Shown piece by piece: positions 8,559 through 17,722 of a DNA stretch of 64,000 nt. The DNA lies in assembly GCF_016724845.1 (NCBI RefSeq), contig NZ_CP068082.1:5208001-5272000 (forward strand). The letters are read 5' to 3'. This DNA comes from Sphingobacterium spiritivorum (GTDB lineage Bacteria > Bacteroidota > Bacteroidia > Sphingobacteriales > Sphingobacteriaceae). Made by a program: the position numbers and the translations under genes. Position 1 is the first letter of the stretch, and every line of letters begins with the position of its first letter. The notes under the pieces are model-generated. The model was not told the DNA's origin and did no database searches. It saw nothing but the letters and a program-made list of their open reading frames with translations.

Positions 8559-9403
8559 TATTTATGGATTTCAACAGGGTTATTGAGTTCGAAAGATTTT
8601 TCTTTAGCTTGTTTCTTTTTATGCTGCTGGATCAGCATTTCGGCTTCTTCTTTGGATATCTCCTTACCATCTTCCCCCTTGAATGTCACATTGCTTCCTG
8701 CAGGTACTGATGCGAGGACAGATGCCAGCATATCTGCTTCCATTGCTTTTTTTGCTTTGGCAATCTTCTCAGGAGAAGTTTCATCCAATCCCAATAATTC
8801 AGTAAAGTCAAACTTCTCGGACATCTTGTTGAAGCCTGAATAGGCAAATATGATATCACTATTCAGATCTCTGGCTTCCAGAATAAGCCCCGGAAGACCA
8901 TCCAGTTTCCATGGTCCGTAGGCATAGGGTAGTTCCGGAGTGTACCATGCTTCATAGGTTCGTCCGCCGAATGTACCAATAGCTTTGATGCATTGATAGC
9001 CACCTATCTCTTTTTCTTCATCTTTTATATCCCAATCAATTGTTTTCTTATCCGCCTGAACTCTAAAAAGATTACCCACAAATTCCATTTTAAAATATTG
9101 CTGCAATGCTTTGTTATACAAATAGCTGTCTACAGCATCTGATGGAGTATTGTCATACGAAAATGTCATCTGATTTGGAGCAAAAGCCTCCGGTTTCATT
9201 TTCGAATAGTAGGAATAATTAGGAGATACATAGACATACATATCTTGTTTGACAGGGCTGTCTTTTCGTGTGGAATCTGCAATATGTGTCACTGCATATC
9301 TCACATATGCATCCATATATTCCTGTGCTGAGGCCTTCGTTGTGAATGCTATAAAAAAAAGAAAACTCAGGCAGATACTTTGGGTAATTAAATTCGTTTT
9401 CAT
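8558..9403 (-). CDS. GLPGLI-family protein
   Basis: 281 residues, exported (signal peptide MKTNLITQSICL... cut near KASAQ). The defining motif KLDGLPGLILEA is present around residues 166-177, within the usual GLPGLI domain. The frame stays open to 9445, but the ATG at 9403 places the signal peptide at the N-terminus, so I use it. The C-terminus is Lys/Glu rich. The family has no assigned function; it is a frequent partner of TonB-like barrel proteins in Bacteroidota, as seen here. Confidence 0.92.
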   Translation of the reverse strand: MKTNLITQSICLSFLFFIAFTTKASAQEYMDAYVRYAVTHIADSTRKDSPVKQDMYVYVSPNYSYYSKMKPEAFAPNQMTFSYDNTPSDAVDSYLYNKALQQYFKMEFVGNLFRVQADKKTIDWDIKDEEKEIGGYQCIKAIGTFGGRTYEAWYTPELPYAYGPWKLDGLPGLILEARDLNSDIIFAYSGFNKMSEKFDFTELLGLDETSPEKIAKAKKAMEADMLASVLASVPAGSNVTFKGEDGKEISKEEAEMLIQQHKKKQAKEKSFELNNPVEIHK

Positions 9404-9469
9404 ATAAAATATATTAATTTTGTGCTCACAAAAATGGGTCTTCAACTGCTGATATACTGATTATTATTT

Positions 9470-9534
9470 GTTAATTAGCGTTAACGGATAGCCAGTTTGT
9501 TAACAAGTGTTAACGACTGTGAAGTAGTGTTAAA
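9470..9534. promoter_or_regulatory. Tandem direct-repeat array, probable response-regulator binding site
   Basis: Three pairs of hexamers, each pair 10 bases start to start: GTTAAT-N4-GTTAAC (9470-9485), GTTAAC-N4-GTTAAC (9499-9514) and a weaker GTGAAG-N4-GTTAAA (9519-9534). OmpR/PhoB regulators bind such direct repeats about one helical turn apart. The array sits between the GLPGLI/barrel operon and the kinase/regulator operon, so it may control both. Confidence 0.7.
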
Positions 9535-9580
9535 AAGGAAGGAAAAATTCTGATTTCACGTCAGTGGAAAACAAAAATCG

Positions 9581-11026
9581 ATGGAAAAAAGAAAATTTAA
9601 AGTCATTATTTATCTGCTCGCCATAAGTACCGTAGCTATGCTGATACTTCAGAGTTACTGGTTGTACAGTGACTTTAAATTGAACAGAGAAAAAAATCAG
9701 GCTAACATCCGACGTGTAGTACTGGAGAGTCTGGATCAGTACAGTTTAATCAGCATGAGTAAACTGTATAAAATAGAGAAAAAAGACAGTATTGCCGCCC
9801 GGCAGCTTGCTAAAACCATCCAGAGTCTGACACAGATCTATTCGGACGATTCCATCCAAACCAAAAAAGGAAAAAATACAGTAACTTTTAATATCAATAC
9901 GACTATTGATACGTTAGAAAAATCTTCTTCAGATACGCTTCAGGCATCTTCCAAAGTTTCGGTACATAAACCCGAAATCATGTATAAAGAACGACTGGTC
10001 GTTACCGAAAAGGCGATCAGTGAGGTTATAAAAAAACATTTTCAGGCCAATCAGATAACAAATCCATATCAACTCTCTCTGAAGTCCGTTCAGCAGCCCA
10101 GGATCTGGTATACAAAAGACACCCTTCTGTTTCAGAAATATAACTTTATTGCTGTACAGGGTAAAGCCATCGACCTGAATGTGATCGCTACCGTGCATGT
10201 AGAAGATGATATGCTAGGCCCGTTGAAAAGCATCTTCTGGACACTTTTAATCTCCCTGCTTATTGTCCTGTTTATTATGTATGGTCTTATCTATCTTATC
10301 AAGCAGTTGAGGGAGGAAAAAAGGATGTCGGAGATCAAGAATGATTTTATTTCTAATATGACGCATGAGTTCAAAACTCCAATCTCTACCGTATCGCTGG
10401 CGATTCAGTCTATACGCTATTTTGGAATAAAGGATGATCCGGAGAAACTGGATGAATATCTCGGCATCTGTCTTAACGAGCTGCACCGCACCTCATCGAT
10501 GATAGAACGTGTACTGAAACTCTCTCACGAAAAGCCGTTTGTTATAAAATTAGAAGAGTTTTCCCTGAGCGAATTGCTGACAACATTCCATAATCAAAGC
10601 AAACCTCTGCTGACTGAGTTCAACGGAATTCTGGACATTCAGAATGACAGCACAGTCGATCTGATAACGGCGGATAAAGTACATTTTGGCAACCTGCTCT
10701 TTAATTTGCTCGATAACAGTATTAAATACAGAAAAGCAGAAGAGAATCCACATATTTCGATACGGTTCTACAATGATGATAAAAATCTTTATATGGTCTT
10801 CCGGGACAACGGAATAGGTATATCAAAGGTATATCTCCATAAAATATTTGAAAACTTTTTCAGGGTTCCTACCGGTAATGTCCACAATGCGCAGGGCTTC
10901 GGTCTGGGACTAAGTTATGTGCAAAAAATAATCCATTTACACAACGGATCCATCAAAGTACACAGTGAAGTGTCAAAAGGCACGACTTTCAACATCGAGA
11001 TCCCTCTACCCCCTAACAATAAGTAA
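9581..11026 (+). CDS. Sensor histidine kinase
   Basis: Membrane histidine kinase of 481 residues. Two helices (about 8-27 and 215-240) enclose a periplasmic sensor of about 185 residues with no family I know. No HAMP domain is evident between helix 2 and the HisKA domain, where FISNMTHEFKTPIS carries the phosphorylated His262. The ATP-binding domain follows with the N box (LLFNLLDNSIKYR), G1 (FRDNGIGIS) and G2 (GFGLGLSYV). It is followed by its response regulator with a one-base gap. Confidence 0.94.
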   Translation: MEKRKFKVIIYLLAISTVAMLILQSYWLYSDFKLNREKNQANIRRVVLESLDQYSLISMSKLYKIEKKDSIAARQLAKTIQSLTQIYSDDSIQTKKGKNTVTFNINTTIDTLEKSSSDTLQASSKVSVHKPEIMYKERLVVTEKAISEVIKKHFQANQITNPYQLSLKSVQQPRIWYTKDTLLFQKYNFIAVQGKAIDLNVIATVHVEDDMLGPLKSIFWTLLISLLIVLFIMYGLIYLIKQLREEKRMSEIKNDFISNMTHEFKTPISTVSLAIQSIRYFGIKDDPEKLDEYLGICLNELHRTSSMIERVLKLSHEKPFVIKLEEFSLSELLTTFHNQSKPLLTEFNGILDIQNDSTVDLITADKVHFGNLLFNLLDNSIKYRKAEENPHISIRFYNDDKNLYMVFRDNGIGISKVYLHKIFENFFRVPTGNVHNAQGFGLGLSYVQKIIHLHNGSIKVHSEVSKGTTFNIEIPLPPNNK

Positions 11027-11027
11027 T

Positions 11028-11720
11028 ATGCAACACATCCATATCCTTTTAGCTGAAGATGAAGTCTTAATGGGAAAGATTATTAAGGAAGCCCTGGAAA
11101 GCAGAGGGTTTACAGTTACATGGGTAACTGACGGACTCAAGGCTTTTTCTTCTTTTCGTGCACAGCGTCCTGATATCTGTATTTTCGATGTCATGATGCC
11201 TGTACAGGATGGATTCACGTTAGCAAAGGAAATACGAAAAATAGATAATGATATACCGATTCTGTTTCTTACAGCCAAATCTTCTACAGCGGATATTGTA
11301 GAAGGTTTTGAGCTTGGGGCAAATGATTATCTCAAAAAGCCTTTCAGTATGGAAGAACTTATCGTCCGTATCAAATCTCAGGTGAAAAGATCCGTTCCGG
11401 CAAAGGAGCCTTCTGCTAATACGGAAATGTCCATCGGTAAGTATAATTTTAATTTTGAAGGTTTGTCTCTCCATTATGGTCCGCTTAAGCAGGATCTCAC
11501 CTTCAAAGAGGCTATGTTGCTGAAAATGCTGATTGAAAATAAAAACGGTGTGCTGGACAGAGGGGTGGCGCTAAAATATATATGGGGTGATGACAGCTAT
11601 CTGCTGTCGCGAAGTATGGATGTATACATCACTAAATTAAGAAGAATGCTGAGCAAAGATCCGGATATCAAGATTGTCAATATCAGAGGAATAGGATTTA
11701 AACTGATTATCAATGAATAG
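11028..11720 (+). CDS. OmpR/PhoB-family response regulator
   Basis: 230 residues. Receiver domain (about 3-118) with acidic residues near 10-11, phospho-acceptor Asp54 (CIFDVMMP) and the conserved Lys in YLKKPFS; winged-helix DNA-binding domain at the C-terminus (about 130-228, SMDVYITKLRRMLSKDPDIKIVNIRGIGFKL). The frame is open into the kinase gene, but the ATG at 11028 begins the receiver fold correctly and follows the kinase stop by one base. It likely binds the hexamer array at 9470-9534. Confidence 0.94.
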   Translation: MQHIHILLAEDEVLMGKIIKEALESRGFTVTWVTDGLKAFSSFRAQRPDICIFDVMMPVQDGFTLAKEIRKIDNDIPILFLTAKSSTADIVEGFELGANDYLKKPFSMEELIVRIKSQVKRSVPAKEPSANTEMSIGKYNFNFEGLSLHYGPLKQDLTFKEAMLLKMLIENKNGVLDRGVALKYIWGDDSYLLSRSMDVYITKLRRMLSKDPDIKIVNIRGIGFKLIINE

Positions 11721-11866
11721 CATTGCTTTCCTGAAATCAGGTAATTTTATACGTTAGAGTGTAGCTATGGTATTAACAGTTGTTTTTAAAGCACTGACTT
11801 TGTATATTGTGGTTTAAAATAATACTCAGCCGGTTCTTAAGTTGTTACAGTTTGAAGATCACATCT

Positions 11867-12781
11867 ATGAAAAGAATATTTTTTGCATTGCTTTACACCT
11901 TGGTTGCCTGTCAGGGGAATTCCAATTCTTCTGCTCCTCCCGAAAAATCACAACCCGAGATCTTATCCAGGCAAGCCATGTTTGATGTCAATCAGCTCAC
12001 CTTTAATGAAAATGCAGTAAAGCTGATTGCTCCGGTACTAGACTCTGTCAATGAGAATACAGGAGCGGCCAAACAGAAAGCGGAGTATGAATGGAAGGTC
12101 AATATGACAGAGGGTAATCTGGTATATGAGAGTGTTCCCGGTAAAAGATATTATTATAAAAGTTTAAAAACGGATAGTCTGGCCCACTATGACGGACTTG
12201 TATTCGATCAGGTCGAACTGGAAACAGATGAAAACGATAAATTGATCTCTTTTGTAGGATACAGTGAGATCGAAACAAAAAAAGAACTGGATTCCCTGAT
12301 CTTTCATCTGTACGATAAACTGGGATCATATGAAGAGTTGAATTATTATAAGTATGATGCATCTCCTCCCCAAAAAGTCAATTACCTATCCTACAATGAG
12401 GTAAAGAAATACAGCAAACATTATGTTGATACGATAAAGACGATTCGCTCCGATATCTACGATTATGATACTCAAAATACGAGCTTCGATCTATGGAAGT
12501 TTGATGACAGAATTATTCAGCTGAAGATTGAGCCGTCTTCAGAAGCCGGCTTTGACACAGAAAAAGGAGCTTATCACAGGGATTATTTCAGTATTCAGTT
12601 TCTGGTGCTGAAACGTTCTGAATATGATCAGATCGAAGCGCAGCAGCTGGCACGCTTAAAAGAGGAAAAAAAATATGTGTGGGTTCTTAAGCCCTACATT
12701 ATATCAACGATTTCATACAGAGAAGGAGACGGACGGTATTTAACTATAATGTCGGACTTACTGGAGAATATTCAAAAATAG
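11867..12781 (+). CDS. Lipoprotein, unknown function
   Basis: 304 residues. MKRIFFALLYTLVAC is a lipoprotein signal with Cys at 15, so I start at the ATG at 11867 rather than the earlier frame opening at 11807. The mature part is soluble, acidic and rich in Tyr and Lys (for example KRYYYKSLKTDSLAHYDGLVFDQVELETDENDKLISFVGYSE). I recognise no domain. It stands alone, converging on the membrane protein gene at 12809. Confidence 0.7.
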   Translation: MKRIFFALLYTLVACQGNSNSSAPPEKSQPEILSRQAMFDVNQLTFNENAVKLIAPVLDSVNENTGAAKQKAEYEWKVNMTEGNLVYESVPGKRYYYKSLKTDSLAHYDGLVFDQVELETDENDKLISFVGYSEIETKKELDSLIFHLYDKLGSYEELNYYKYDASPPQKVNYLSYNEVKKYSKHYVDTIKTIRSDIYDYDTQNTSFDLWKFDDRIIQLKIEPSSEAGFDTEKGAYHRDYFSIQFLVLKRSEYDQIEAQQLARLKEEKKYVWVLKPYIISTISYREGDGRYLTIMSDLLENIQK

Positions 12782-12808
12782 TAAGCCTCTAAATCTGCTG
12801 CGTTGTAT

Positions 12809-13630
12809 TTAGACGGACCGCTTCTTTTGAATATTAAAGAGAATCAAAATAACTATGGTCAGAAGAGCCGCCGCAGCAAGCAGAATAAATGTAAGCCGGG
12901 TGTCTCTTCCATTGTCTGCAAAGAAATAAACAGCGGTACCGCTCAGGATCAGGGGGACAACCAACAATAACTTCAGCATATATAACTGATTTTGTGATTT
13001 GTATGCTTCTTCCATAGCAGGTTGCAGGACAAGGTGTTCAAAATGCTGTTCAATAAATGTCCTGATTTTAGCCAGATCACCTTTATCAAGTTCACGGGGT
13101 AATATAAGCTCATCATTAATATTGATCCGCATGTAATTGTCTCCGAAGACAATACCTCTTACCTGCTGTGTATTAAAAGATTTGTAAAATGAAAAAGGAT
13201 TAAGTGAATATGCTTTATAGTCATTATCTTTTGTGGATAAACATTTGAGTTGCTGCCTGTCTATATAAAAAATTTCTGCTGAAGATTCAGCACCCGGAAA
13301 GAAATAAGCAGATCCCGATAGCAGAACCACTGGTGTTACTAATGTTGTCAAAAGATAGGCAGGAAAATCTATATCTAGAAAATGAGACAGCAGAATCATA
13401 ACTGCTAACAGGAGTATTACGGCCACATAGCTATTTATGTGCATATTCGTTTTACTTTTCAGCAGCCATACGACAGCCACTGTTGCGAAACCTAAAAGCG
13501 CAGATTTAAAATTCAGAACCAACGCTAATATCAGTAAAAGACTCAGCAATCCTGCAAACAACAGTTTTACTCCCTTTGCTTTTTTGACCAGTTGCGGTTT
13601 TTCTATTCTTAATACTACTTTTGATGACAT
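12809..13630 (-). CDS. Membrane protein, unknown function
   Basis: 273 residues. Four hydrophobic stretches in the first half (about 22-42, 45-58, 68-85, 90-110), a soluble central domain (about 112-215: IFYIDRQQLKCLSTKDNDYKAYSLNPF) and two more helices near the C-terminus (about 220-235 and 248-266). The soluble part looks like the PH-like domain seen in many bacterial membrane proteins, but that is only an impression. No family assigned. Confidence 0.65.
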   Translation of the reverse strand: MSSKVVLRIEKPQLVKKAKGVKLLFAGLLSLLLILALVLNFKSALLGFATVAVVWLLKSKTNMHINSYVAVILLLAVMILLSHFLDIDFPAYLLTTLVTPVVLLSGSAYFFPGAESSAEIFYIDRQQLKCLSTKDNDYKAYSLNPFSFYKSFNTQQVRGIVFGDNYMRININDELILPRELDKGDLAKIRTFIEQHFEHLVLQPAMEEAYKSQNQLYMLKLLLVVPLILSGTAVYFFADNGRDTRLTFILLAAAALLTIVILILFNIQKKRSV

Positions 13631-13849
13631 AACTGTAGAATACCTGAAATATACAGCCTAAAATTAAGGATAATATACCAACCGCTTACATAGGAATACA
13701 GATCCGGAGATAATGGGCAAATATACGTCTAAAACCCTGCGACATTCGTATACCAATTATTAGCTTAATACGTACTTTTTATTGTTTTCAAATCATATTA
13801 TTAAGATATTGTATCCAAAACAAACTTGTTTTCCAATCCACCACGTATT

Positions 13850-14419
13850 ATGGGAAAGATTTTCGAACTTATAGCAGATTCTGCACTCGAAATATTAGAC
13901 AGCTGCTATGACGAATGCCATGTATGTAATAGAACAGATATAGATCTGTATGCCTATCAGGGTAAACTGCATCTGGAAAACGGAAAAGTGGATGACGATA
14001 TCTATGCGGCCTGCGCATCCTGTATAGCACAGTGTAATCTTACGCATTCCTGTGATTTTGCATATTTAGAAATTATAGACCGCTACCTTGGTCTAAAAAA
14101 TCTGGACGAAGAAGCATATGTACAAAACAAGAATATGCTTGCAGAGAAATACCAGAAGACACCCGATATTCCGATATTCATGCAGTATGATGACAGACCA
14201 CTATGCTGCAATGATATAGCGGAATTCACAGGATACCCAAAAGATGCGGAAGAATGCTATGATCTGACAGAAAAAGCAATATACTGGGAAAAACAAGTCA
14301 CAGTGAAGAGCGAATTCTATAATTTCAGGAAATACGGATCTCCGGAAGGTAAAAGAGATATTGCTTTTTTTTGTTGTAAGCATTGTCAGACCCGCTATTT
14401 CACATTTCAATTTACTTAG
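13850..14419 (+). CDS. CbrC (UPF0167)-like cysteine-rich protein
   Basis: 189 residues, cytosolic. Cys pairs suggest metal binding: CHVCNRTD near the N-terminus, CASCIAQC in the middle, CC in RPLCCNDIAEFTGYP, and CCKHCQTRYF at the C-terminus. The order (CxxC, then a central Cys cluster, a segment about entering or leaving a W/Y-rich region, final CxxC) resembles the CbrC/UPF0167 family, whose role is unclear. The match is from memory of the family's pattern, so moderate. The ATG at 13850 is preferred over an upstream TTG. Confidence 0.55.
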   Translation: MGKIFELIADSALEILDSCYDECHVCNRTDIDLYAYQGKLHLENGKVDDDIYAACASCIAQCNLTHSCDFAYLEIIDRYLGLKNLDEEAYVQNKNMLAEKYQKTPDIPIFMQYDDRPLCCNDIAEFTGYPKDAEECYDLTEKAIYWEKQVTVKSEFYNFRKYGSPEGKRDIAFFCCKHCQTRYFTFQFT

Positions 14420-14521
14420 ATTACAGATCGAATATTAATCCACTGTCTTCAAATATGTATCAGGATATAGTCCTGCGCGAATATATCCGTAAATTGAAGT
14501 ATCGTTATAATACATGCATAT

Positions 14522-15031
14522 ATGGCTAAGCAAGCAATTCTGTTATTCAGTATTTTCATCTGTTTAAGATCGGTACGGGCTCAAGATCTCAGGGCTGAAA
14601 CATTGGAAAACCAGCAATGGAGCTGGGTGAGTACACTATCGGCTGCAGGTACAGGCGCCGGGACAACCTGGACATTTCTGCCGGACAATCGCTTTGAAGC
14701 TAAAGACTGGTATTCGGGAGGTGCCTACTGGACAAATGTATTTACCGGCAAGTATCATTATGATCCGGAGACGGCAACGGTATATCTGACTTATAAAAAA
14801 ACGGCTAAGCAAAAAATCAAGCTGCCCAAATCATGCATAAGACTTGTACCGGACTTGCAGGACACAGCGACTTTCTGGCCTGTATTTTATGACAAATGGA
14901 AAAAAGTAAAAGGCGTATACAGACCTGCAGGAGAACCGCTCCATAGTAAAAGCACATCCTCTTCCGATAAATCAGCCTTCTACCCTGCTTTTCAATACCA
15001 TTTTGAAATTAAAGTACTAAACGCGAAGTGA
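14522..15031 (+). CDS. Secreted protein, unknown function
   Basis: 169 residues with a signal peptide (about 1-20, ending RSVRAQ). The mature part has WTFLPDNRFEAKDWYSGGAYWTNVFTGKYHYDPETATVYLTYKK, which looks like a lipocalin-like beta fold, and a C-terminal stretch with a Ser-rich linker. It converges on metA. No family assigned. Confidence 0.6.
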   Translation: MAKQAILLFSIFICLRSVRAQDLRAETLENQQWSWVSTLSAAGTGAGTTWTFLPDNRFEAKDWYSGGAYWTNVFTGKYHYDPETATVYLTYKKTAKQKIKLPKSCIRLVPDLQDTATFWPVFYDKWKKVKGVYRPAGEPLHSKSTSSSDKSAFYPAFQYHFEIKVLNAK

Positions 15032-15052
15032 AAGCATGGCTAAGGTCACGAA

Positions 15053-15997
15053 CTAACTGTTGACTTTAATATCGCCCAGATGTTCTACATCTTTAAGATC
15101 ATATGGGGTCTCCTGATACACAAAATAGTTAAGCCAGTTATTGAATAAGAGGTTTGCGTGACTTGTCCAGCGTACCAAAGGCGGGTTAGCCGGATTGTTA
15201 TCCGTATAATAGTTAAGAGGTACCTCTATCGGTAATCCTTTTTCCACATCTCTCACATATTCTTCATGCAGTGTTAGTGGAGCATATTCAGAGTGGCCGG
15301 TCAGATAAAATTCACGTCCTCCTCTTGACGAAGCGATGGCAATCCCTGCGCCTGTTGATTCTGACAAGATAGATACCTCTTCTTTACCTTCCAGATCAGC
15401 TTTCAGGATCGTGGTATGTCTGCTGTGCGGAATAAAGAATTCATCATCAAATCCTCTGAATAAAGGATGCGTCTTTTCGGTGGCTGTATGTTTGAAAACA
15501 CCAAATAGTTTTTCATCCAGCGGTACTTTCTCTACACCATAGAAATGATATAAAGCCGCCTGAGAAGCCCAACAGATGTACAAGGAGGAAGTGACATGCT
15601 TTCTTGCCCAGTCAAAGATCATCGTGACTTCTTCCCAGTAATTGACATCTTCAAATTTCATCATTTCTACAGGAGCACCGGTAATGATCATGCCATCGTA
15701 AAAGTTCTCCTTTATCTCACCGAAACCTTTATAAAACAATTCCAGATGTTCTTCCGGTGTATTTTTGGAAGTATGAGAGTCCAGTCTTAGAAATTCGACT
15801 TCCACCTGCAGCGGATTATTGGAAAGCAGCCTTACAAAATCTGTCTCTGTAGAGATCTTCAGTGGCATCAGATTCAGAATAAGTACACGCATAGGACGAA
15901 TATCCTGCGTATTGGCCCGAAGGTCACTCATTACAAATATGTTTTCCTTTTTCAGAAGCTCTATAGCTGGCAAATTATTGGGTATTTTAACAGGCAT
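15053..15997 (-). CDS. metA: Homoserine O-acetyltransferase, MetA family
   Basis: Acylates homoserine in the first committed step of methionine synthesis, in the cytosol. 314 residues, full length. The catalytic triad is in the standard positions: Cys142 (YICWASQA), His235 and Glu237 (GHSEY). Residue 111 is Glu (GAPVE). In studied MetA enzymes Glu111 goes with acetyl-CoA and Gly111, as in E. coli, with succinyl-CoA, so acetyl-CoA is the predicted donor. No SAM riboswitch was recognised upstream. Confidence 0.95.
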   Translation of the reverse strand: MPVKIPNNLPAIELLKKENIFVMSDLRANTQDIRPMRVLILNLMPLKISTETDFVRLLSNNPLQVEVEFLRLDSHTSKNTPEEHLELFYKGFGEIKENFYDGMIITGAPVEMMKFEDVNYWEEVTMIFDWARKHVTSSLYICWASQAALYHFYGVEKVPLDEKLFGVFKHTATEKTHPLFRGFDDEFFIPHSRHTTILKADLEGKEEVSILSESTGAGIAIASSRGGREFYLTGHSEYAPLTLHEEYVRDVEKGLPIEVPLNYYTDNNPANPPLVRWTSHANLLFNNWLNYFVYQETPYDLKDVEHLGDIKVNS

Positions 15998-16167
15998 GTT
16001 CTCTTTTCCTTATAATGCTTTATTCAACACAAAAATATAAAGAATATACCGTAACTTAAATATTCATACACTATTTAAAGCTGCAGATCACAGCAATATA
16101 GGCCCCGGGGACGATTATTTATCCGGTATCCGTCCGGAGATAAAGGATATCTTTGGAGACAGTGATA

Positions 16168-16833
16168 TTATTTGAGTTTTGAAAGCTCCGCTTTAAGGCT
16201 TTTTTCCTTTTCAATATTAGGCATAGAAACCTGGAGATAAGGCAATTTCATCTTATACAGATCGGGATTCTGCATATAAATTCTGATATGCTTGGACGAA
16301 AATTTACCGTTTGAAAAGTGGTATTCAAATTTTTTGATATCATTCAGATATATAAATCCAAAATCTGTGGACCATATTCCGCTGCTGCTTATTTTTATAC
16401 TTTTTTGAGGTTTCAGAATCTGGTAAATAAAGCCTGATCCTATTAGCAGTAATACAGCCCCGATAATATATTTTTCGAGCAATATAAATACGCCATATGC
16501 TCCGACACATATTCCGAATATCAGAAAAAAATAAAAGGAAGGACGCTCGTAATATTCATGGAGATAGTTGAATTTTTCATTGGTCAGTTTTTTCTCATGA
16601 ATACGTGTATAATGTTGTCGAAAATGTTTACCACTATTTACATCCAGTATATAAGAAACCCGTAAGACTATAAGGATGACTGTAATGGCAAAGCATTCCA
16701 TCGTGACATTCCTGTCAAAACGAAACAGATAAGTCAGCAGAATAAGAAAGACAAATGATCCCACTCCAAGCAGTAGCGGATCCATTATCAAGCGTATTGT
16801 ATCTTTATTTAGCTTTGTCGTATTATCCATCAT
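16168..16833 (-). CDS. Membrane protein, unknown function
   Basis: 221 residues. Two N-terminal helices (about 17-35 and 45-60), two central ones (about 98-115 and 118-136), then a C-terminal soluble domain (about 140-221: IKISSSGIWSTDFGFIYLNDIKKFEYHFSNGKFSSKHIRIYM) of the sort found in small PH-like membrane proteins. Its start overlaps the stop of the preceding lipoprotein gene by four bases (ATGA), so the two are coupled. Confidence 0.65.
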   Translation of the reverse strand: MMDNTTKLNKDTIRLIMDPLLLGVGSFVFLILLTYLFRFDRNVTMECFAITVILIVLRVSYILDVNSGKHFRQHYTRIHEKKLTNEKFNYLHEYYERPSFYFFLIFGICVGAYGVFILLEKYIIGAVLLLIGSGFIYQILKPQKSIKISSSGIWSTDFGFIYLNDIKKFEYHFSNGKFSSKHIRIYMQNPDLYKMKLPYLQVSMPNIEKEKSLKAELSKLK

Positions 16834-17330
16834 TTAGCTTGTAAAGGCTCCTGTTGTATACCTGCTTTATTCAAAAAAAGGATCTGAGATTCCAGGCATT
16901 TATTTTGTAAATCTTCCACATCCTTCCCTACTTTATGAACACGGTCCAGCAACTGACTTCTGGCTGCTGTATCGGTGTTACTGATATACTCACCTGTGAG
17001 GGCATAATACAATTGGATCTTATCCAGATACAGCAATAGCTGTGTATGATATGGTTTTGCAGTCTCACTGATCAGCAGACTATTTATATCTTTACCGGAA
17101 GCGACAGCCAACTCAGACTTCCCCTCCAGATTCTTTACATCTTTTAGAATTTTACTTTCGCCGGAATTATCAAAATACCCGCTGGCAAGCTGTTCCTTCA
17201 CTTGTTCGAAGCGCATTTTATTGCTGTAAAACTCAGAAGAGACTTTTTCGTTATAAGCGATCTCCTGTTCATCGGTACACGACAATAAAAGTATGAAAAA
17301 AGTAAAACAGGCAATAATTGTATTTTTCAT
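16830..17330 (-). CDS. Lipoprotein, unknown function
   Basis: 166 residues. MKNTIIACFTFFILLLSC is a lipoprotein signal with Cys at 18, so the ATG at 17330 is the start, although the frame opens at 17396. The mature part is helical, rich in Lys, Glu and Leu (SEFYSNKMRFEQVKEQL, SQLLDRVHKVGKDVEDLQNK), possibly coiled coil. Coupled to the membrane protein gene downstream. Confidence 0.65.
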   Translation of the reverse strand: MKNTIIACFTFFILLLSCTDEQEIAYNEKVSSEFYSNKMRFEQVKEQLASGYFDNSGESKILKDVKNLEGKSELAVASGKDINSLLISETAKPYHTQLLLYLDKIQLYYALTGEYISNTDTAARSQLLDRVHKVGKDVEDLQNKCLESQILFLNKAGIQQEPLQAK

Positions 17331-17722
17331 CTGTATATAGTTTATTTTTAAAAGGCGATGAACCCTTTCCTGCCGGGGCAGGTAGCTGATTTTCACTGTA
17401 ATTCTGACTGGCAGGAGAGCTCAGAAAGTCAAGAGATTATTTCCTGATTTTCCGATACTTGTGAAATATCGTGATGGTTTCATATCATCCTAATTCAGGA
17501 TCAAATAAACAGATCATTCTTTTATTATAAAACAGATGATAGCTATTCGTAGCATATCAATCCAGATTCGCAATATATGACTTCAGATTCGTACACACGC
17601 ACCTTATAAGGTTTTTGACTTCCCATTCCTGAATAAAATATTTTTACCAGGTAATTTCCGGATACTGCTATAAAACACCTAACTTCACATGCATAATGAT
17701 TCGTCCATACATTCTAAAACAG
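17331..17722. other. 392-base intergenic region between divergent lipoprotein genes
   Basis: Holds a short perfect inverted repeat CCTGCC-GG-GGCAGG (17369-17382) in the leader of the minus-strand lipoprotein gene. I looked for TAnnTTTG on both strands and found no convincing promoter, and no open frame of interest. Confidence 0.4.

Noticed and set aside
15998..16167. SAM riboswitch ahead of metA
   Set aside because: I could not fit a SAM-I or SAM-II pattern to the leader, only small unrelated inverted repeats.
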